Both the position numbers and the translations under genes were made by a program. From the NCBI GenBank assembly GCA_964537965.1, contig CAZIDB010000085.1, forward strand, positions 1 through 18,475: 18,475 nucleotides of DNA, in the 5' to 3' direction. Numbering within the stretch: position 1 is the stretch's first letter; each line of letters begins with the position of its first letter. The notes under the pieces were generated by a model, which was not told where the DNA came from, made no database searches, and worked only from the letters and a program-made list of their open reading frames with translations. The stretch is from SURF-24 sp964537965 (GTDB lineage Bacteria; Bacteroidota; Ignavibacteria; Ignavibacteriales; SURF-24). Of the stretch, positions 15,093 through 18,475 are shown one piece after another.

Positions 15093-17225
15093 TTATCTCA
15101 GTAATGTCATCTTCATTGTCTGAACATAATCACCGGCTTGCAGTCTGTAGAAATAAATTCCACTTGTAACACCTGCGCCATATTCATTACGTCCGTTCCA
15201 TCTTACATCATATTTACCGGCATTCTTAAATTCATTAACAAGCGTTCTTACTTTTTTACCAAGAATATCATAAATCTCAACCTTTACAACGCCGGGGGTC
15301 GGTAGTGAATAACTGATAATAGTTTCCGGGTTGAATGGGTTAGGATAGTTTTGAGATAACTGGTATTTAGCAGGAATAACTTTATTAGCTTCATCATCAA
15401 CAGCAGTAGCCGGTGTATGAGGAAGGTTTAAAGCAGCATAATTATAAATTTTGATACCGTCTATCTTACCCATAAAGTTTCTTGGAACGCCATCCCATGA
15501 GTTAGCAGCCCAGCCAATTCTCAATGGAGATGTACCAGGACGAGGTGGGTTGGCAGCGGTTTCTAAATCTACCATTCTTTCAACCAGTTGATCGTTTTCA
15601 CCGCGGATTTCAAAAACAGCAGCCGTATCATCTCTTTCAAACAAAATATGAACCCATTTATTCAACGAGAATGCGTTTGTCTGGCTTATAAGAGCAACGT
15701 CACTTTTTGTCCTTGTATCAACAGAAGGATCGACCTGATATCTAGCAGAAAGCTGATTGCCCGGCTCTACTCTTACATAGTAATTCTGATCAACATGGTT
15801 ATTGGAAGCAGAACGGATAATCATACGTATATATGGAAGAACCGTATCTCCTTCAGCTTTGAACCAATAATCAATCGCAAAATCTTTAGTTGTTAAGAAA
15901 GGTGAATCAACTGCAAGATAAGAGGAATCCTGTCCTACAGGGAAATCATAAGAGTATGTGCCAACTTTTGCATCGGTTGAATAACCGCCGTTTCCATGAA
16001 CATCAACAATTTGATTATAAACACCTTTATCAACAATAACGCCTGATCCTTCTTCAAAATCGAGATCAAGAATTTTTGAATTCGGCTGATAAATACCAAA
16101 GGAATACGGGCTAACGCCGGTTGAAGGATATTGTGCTTCTAAACCGTTATTGTCTTTACCAACAACATAATAACGAATTACAGAACCTGCTGCCTGTTGT
16201 GGAATAGTTGCAACGAATGTATCGCCAACGGCTTTTGTCATTGCAATATTATTCCAGGTTGCGCCGTTGTCTATTGTATATTTTAAAGTTACTTCAGCCA
16301 TTGAGCCAGTAGATTGAAATGCAAATGCAGAAGTTTTTATCTCATACGAGGTAACTGAAGCATCTTTATTTGTAAGCTGGCTTAAATAAGTCATTACCGG
16401 CGGAACCGGGAAATTTCTAACAATGTTGCTTATTCTTACTTCATCAACAAAACCATGTAACCAGGAATCATTACTTGATTCGGCAATTCCCTCTGCCCCA
16501 GCCCATCCTATGTGAACAGCCTGATTGGTATTTAGAGGAACTTTACTTGATAAGCTAGCATAAGACATAGTTCCGAACCAGATAAGTTCTTTTTTATCGT
16601 TATGAACTAACTGGGCGAGAATCTCTCTAGTATTATCACGGATAAATGTAAGGTGAACCCATTTACCTGGTTCCATTACGTTAGCTGCCGAAGTAACAGA
16701 AGGCCAAAAACTCTGAGAAGTATCCTGGAAACCTGTTTGGAACAATCTGTTATCACCCCATAATTCCACCCACCAGTTTGGCTGATAGAAAACTTCGTCA
16801 CCAGTTTTAATACAAAGACGTGGTACCCAACGATAGTCACCTGCAACATCACCAAAAGTATAAACCTGCATCCAACCTTCAATTGTCCAATCGCCGGTTA
16901 AATCAAGATTTACATTATCAGCTACAGTAACATAAGACGAATCTGATTTTGAGTCGTTGTCTAAATAAATACACTGACCCATACCAGTAATATCACTCGG
17001 GAAAAATCCTGTCTGATTGCTGATCCCTTTTTTATGAAGAACAGCAGCATCGGAAAGAGGTGATTCATTATTCAGGTTGCCATCAAAGTGAAGCAGCATA
17101 ATTGTATTGGCATCATTTGTATAAGGTCCGCCAATTTGTTCAAGTTGCTGGGCAACCGTCTGAAATGAACAGAGGAAAAAGGAAAAAAGAAACAGTGATA
17201 CGAACTTCTTGTAAGAAGAATTCAT
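15093..17225 (-). CDS. Secreted double-LamG (ConA-like) protein with T9SS sorting domain
   Basis: 710 residues. Signal peptide 1-25 (ending TVAQ). First LamG/concanavalin A-like domain about 38-270: MLLHFDGNLNNES, WTIEGWMQV, KWVHLTFIRD, HGFVDEVRIS, the classic LamG strand pattern. An Ig/Fn3-like linker domain follows (about 275-376; EVTLKYTIDNGATW, VIRYYVVGKDNNGLEA). A second LamG domain spans about 383-598: ILDLDFEEGSG, FAIDYWFKAEGD, KWVHILFERD, MGKIDGIKIYNYA. Residues 622-710 are a canonical sorting domain (LSQNYPNPFNPETIISY to KMTLLR), so export to the cell surface is expected. LamG domains of this type often bind sugars or occur in carbohydrate-active and adhesion proteins; no catalytic residues are visible. 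The start is fixed by a strong GGAGGA six bases upstream, the best ribosome site in the window. A promoter and a LacI-type operator lie just upstream, so it is probably the regulated first (perhaps only) gene of its unit. Confidence 0.88.
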   Translation of the reverse strand: MNSSYKKFVSLFLFSFFLCSFQTVAQQLEQIGGPYTNDANTIMLLHFDGNLNNESPLSDAAVLHKKGISNQTGFFPSDITGMGQCIYLDNDSKSDSSYVTVADNVNLDLTGDWTIEGWMQVYTFGDVAGDYRWVPRLCIKTGDEVFYQPNWWVELWGDNRLFQTGFQDTSQSFWPSVTSAANVMEPGKWVHLTFIRDNTREILAQLVHNDKKELIWFGTMSYASLSSKVPLNTNQAVHIGWAGAEGIAESSNDSWLHGFVDEVRISNIVRNFPVPPVMTYLSQLTNKDASVTSYEIKTSAFAFQSTGSMAEVTLKYTIDNGATWNNIAMTKAVGDTFVATIPQQAAGSVIRYYVVGKDNNGLEAQYPSTGVSPYSFGIYQPNSKILDLDFEEGSGVIVDKGVYNQIVDVHGNGGYSTDAKVGTYSYDFPVGQDSSYLAVDSPFLTTKDFAIDYWFKAEGDTVLPYIRMIIRSASNNHVDQNYYVRVEPGNQLSARYQVDPSVDTRTKSDVALISQTNAFSLNKWVHILFERDDTAAVFEIRGENDQLVERMVDLETAANPPRPGTSPLRIGWAANSWDGVPRNFMGKIDGIKIYNYAALNLPHTPATAVDDEANKVIPAKYQLSQNYPNPFNPETIISYSLPTPGVVKVEIYDILGKKVRTLVNEFKNAGKYDVRWNGRNEYGAGVTSGIYFYRLQAGDYVQTMKMTLLR

Positions 17226-17321
17226 TTGGTCTCCTCCTATTTTTATTATTTGAACTTAGTAATTATGGATTAATTATTTATTTGGAATTAATCTTTCAAA
17301 AAAGTCTTAAGAACAAAAAAT

Positions 17322-17341
17322 AAATGTTAACGTTAACATTT
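17322..17341. promoter_or_regulatory. Perfect 20-bp palindrome, LacI/GalR-type operator candidate
   Basis: The sequence AAATGTTAACGTTAACATTT is exactly its own reverse complement and is centred on CG, the symmetric form recognised by LacI/GalR-family regulators. It begins about nine bases after the -10 of the promoter candidate upstream of the LamG gene, so it would cover the transcription start and the first ~20 transcribed bases, a typical repressor position. It lies about 97 bp before that gene's start codon. No regulator gene is in the window. Confidence 0.72.
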
Positions 17342-17349
17342 CTGTTCGC

Positions 17350-17378
17350 ATATTACATCATTTAAAATAAAAAAGCAA
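17350..17378 (-). promoter_or_regulatory. Sigma70-type promoter candidate for the LamG protein gene
   Basis: On the minus strand a -35-like TTGCTT (17378-17373) is separated by exactly 17 bases from a -10-like TAATAT (17355-17350). The spacer is AT-rich and the operator palindrome follows at once. Matches are 3 of 6 and 4 of 6, so the case rests on spacing and on the neighbouring operator. Confidence 0.45.
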
Positions 17379-17415
17379 GTTTTTTTTTCAGACCTACATT
17401 AATTTGTGCAAAAAA

Positions 17416-18291
17416 TTAATAACCGGCCGATGAAGGTCTTTTCATATTTTCCAAGCCAGTCTCAGTAATTTTTTGTCTGTATGTGAGAAAACGAATGTTA
17501 TCGAATTTAGTTTTCGATACTGATTTCAGGGCTTCTAATTCGGCGTTCCGATGCTTACACATATTGGTCAATCCAAAAGTATTTAAATCAGTCATCGCAC
17601 AAAGCTCCGGGTATTCCTTTCCGATATGGCAAACTAACAGTCCGGTGTCGGTTCCTTTTAAATTGCAGAGAATGTTTTTTAATGAATCAGCCTTGTCCTC
17701 TGTCTTTACATCATATACATTTATCATATCTTCTTCTCCAAAATATCTTGATATACCTAACTTAAATTCACCCGCAAGTTTTTCAACTATCTCCCTGTAC
17801 TCTATTTTGTCAACTGCTGTACCCATATGATAGTCTACATAGTCGATCTTTAATCCAGATTGAACTGCCCTTTCAATTTGTGCACGTAATTCTAATTCAA
17901 TTTCTTCTAGCTTTGGATTATTCTTATAAAATAAAGAGCGCGAAGGAGTAAAATATCCGCAGCTATCTACAAGTGATGGAACTGCCTTTTTACCTAAAAC
18001 GGGTCCCCACCTGAAGTTTTTCCATTCAGCATTCAATGTTAAATGGACTCCCACTGAAACTTCCGGATGGTTCTTCAATAATTCTACGGCTTCTTGGTAC
18101 CATGGGCAGACAAACATTACAGAAGCAGAAAACGGAATACCTGTTTCAATAAGTTCTTTTGCAGCCATATTAACAGAATGACACATTCCGATATCATCAC
18201 AACGGATTATAACCTGCTTTTTCTCTTGAGCAGAAATTGAACAGAAAAATAAAACCATCAACAGAACTCCGCGCAAAATAATTTTATACAT
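17416..18291 (-). CDS. Exported ChbG/YdjC-like carbohydrate deacetylase
   Basis: 291 residues. It begins with a hydrophobic signal peptide (1-21, ending SISAQ). The mature protein starts with the family's first motif, VIIRCDDIGMCHSVN, with Asp32 and Asp33; further motifs are VSVGVHLTLN with His83 and IDYVDYHMG with His155. An Asp and two His bind the metal in YdjC-type deacetylases, so the active site appears intact. The usual late HPG motif reads CHIG (His222). Family members remove N-acetyl groups from chitooligosaccharides or similar sugars. The well-studied E. coli ChbG is cytoplasmic, so an exported form points to action on surface or periplasmic glycans. AAGGAG six bases before the ATG supports the start. 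The gene lies 190 bp upstream of the LamG protein gene, with a new promoter in between, so it is probably a separate but functionally related unit. Substrate unknown. Confidence 0.87.
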   Translation of the reverse strand: MYKIILRGVLLMVLFFCSISAQEKKQVIIRCDDIGMCHSVNMAAKELIETGIPFSASVMFVCPWYQEAVELLKNHPEVSVGVHLTLNAEWKNFRWGPVLGKKAVPSLVDSCGYFTPSRSLFYKNNPKLEEIELELRAQIERAVQSGLKIDYVDYHMGTAVDKIEYREIVEKLAGEFKLGISRYFGEEDMINVYDVKTEDKADSLKNILCNLKGTDTGLLVCHIGKEYPELCAMTDLNTFGLTNMCKHRNAELEALKSVSKTKFDNIRFLTYRQKITETGLENMKRPSSAGY

Positions 18292-18361
18292 GATTACTCC
18301 TTTTGGTAGCTGAACATAAAAAGTTAACTTCTTTACAACAAATATAAAAATTATATTTTCC

Positions 18362-18390
18362 TTGACACAGTAAACTCTATTAATTATGTT
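18362..18390 (+). promoter_or_regulatory. Divergent plus-strand promoter candidate at the right edge
   Basis: A perfect TTGACA (18362-18367), a 17-base spacer and TATGTT (18385-18390, 4 of 6 matches to TATAAT) face right, away from the deacetylase gene. No ribosome site with a nearby ATG follows; the only ATG before the edge (18458) has no such site. If real, it would transcribe a gene or leader RNA beginning beyond the window. Confidence 0.35.
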
Positions 18391-18475
18391 GTACTAAGAG
18401 GAGCAATTAAAGATTATAACCGCAAGTAGAATTTTTAACTGGCTTTTTCAAATTTCAATGAGGGTGCCGCCGGAA

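Noticed and set aside
15588..15896. A 102-codon plus-strand reading frame.
   Set aside because: It is antisense to the second LamG domain of the 710-aa protein, which is strongly supported, and has no ribosome site or motif of its own.
17483..17830. A 115-codon plus-strand reading frame.
   Set aside because: It is antisense to the deacetylase gene, whose active-site motifs and ribosome site are clear.

Overview
The window most likely comes from an Ignavibacteria-like member of the Bacteroidota/Chlorobi (FCB) group. Four proteins begin with a Sec signal peptide and end in a C-terminal sorting-type domain. Three of these carry the 'QNYPNPFNP ... VYD(I/V)(L/I)G ... SGIY(F/L)Y(R/K)L' block that is abundant in that group and linked there to type IX secretion (T9SS). 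The window also has a PorV/PorQ-like outer-membrane protein, a TonB-dependent receptor and two lipoproteins. The DNA is AT-rich, and every supported gene lies on the minus strand, so the layout is described from right to left.

Right end (18475-17226): a divergent-looking sigma70-type promoter candidate faces out of the window. Next is an exported ChbG/YdjC-type deacetylase (17416-18291). The spacer after it holds a good promoter candidate followed at once by a perfect 20-bp CG-centred palindrome, which looks like a LacI/GalR-type operator. These control a 710-residue protein with two LamG (ConA-like) domains and a sorting domain (15093-17225), whose transcript ends at an 11-bp stem hairpin.

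Middle (14961-7086): a tight cluster of two lipoproteins (239 and 487 aa), a 922-aa TonB-dependent receptor, a 605-aa fibronectin-type cargo protein and a PorV-like protein. The first three genes are 13-16 bp apart. A long stem-loop lies between the receptor and the 605-aa gene. The PorV-like gene is interrupted by a 100-N assembly gap (7566-7665), and a clear intrinsic terminator follows it. This looks like one surface module: receptor, lipoprotein partners, secreted cargo and T9SS outer-membrane component. No SusD is present and the receptor is not of SusC type.

Left (6814-1): a second transcription unit with two tandem paralogous secreted proteins (811 and 931 aa). They share an N-terminal module and a C-terminal sorting domain, but have different central regions, each with an HExxH zinc-protease-type motif. 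The 931-aa protein also has Ca-binding type-3 repeats and a CBM9-like domain, and its sorting domain contains an in-frame 28-bp REP-like palindrome. The unit ends with a GH172 (DUF2961) glycoside-hydrolase-family gene that runs off the left edge; its start is at 1466.

Taken together, the deacetylase, LamG protein, CBM9-like protein, GH172 protein, receptor and LacI-type operator suggest a surface system for binding and breaking down a glycan or glycoprotein. The substrate cannot be read from the sequence.
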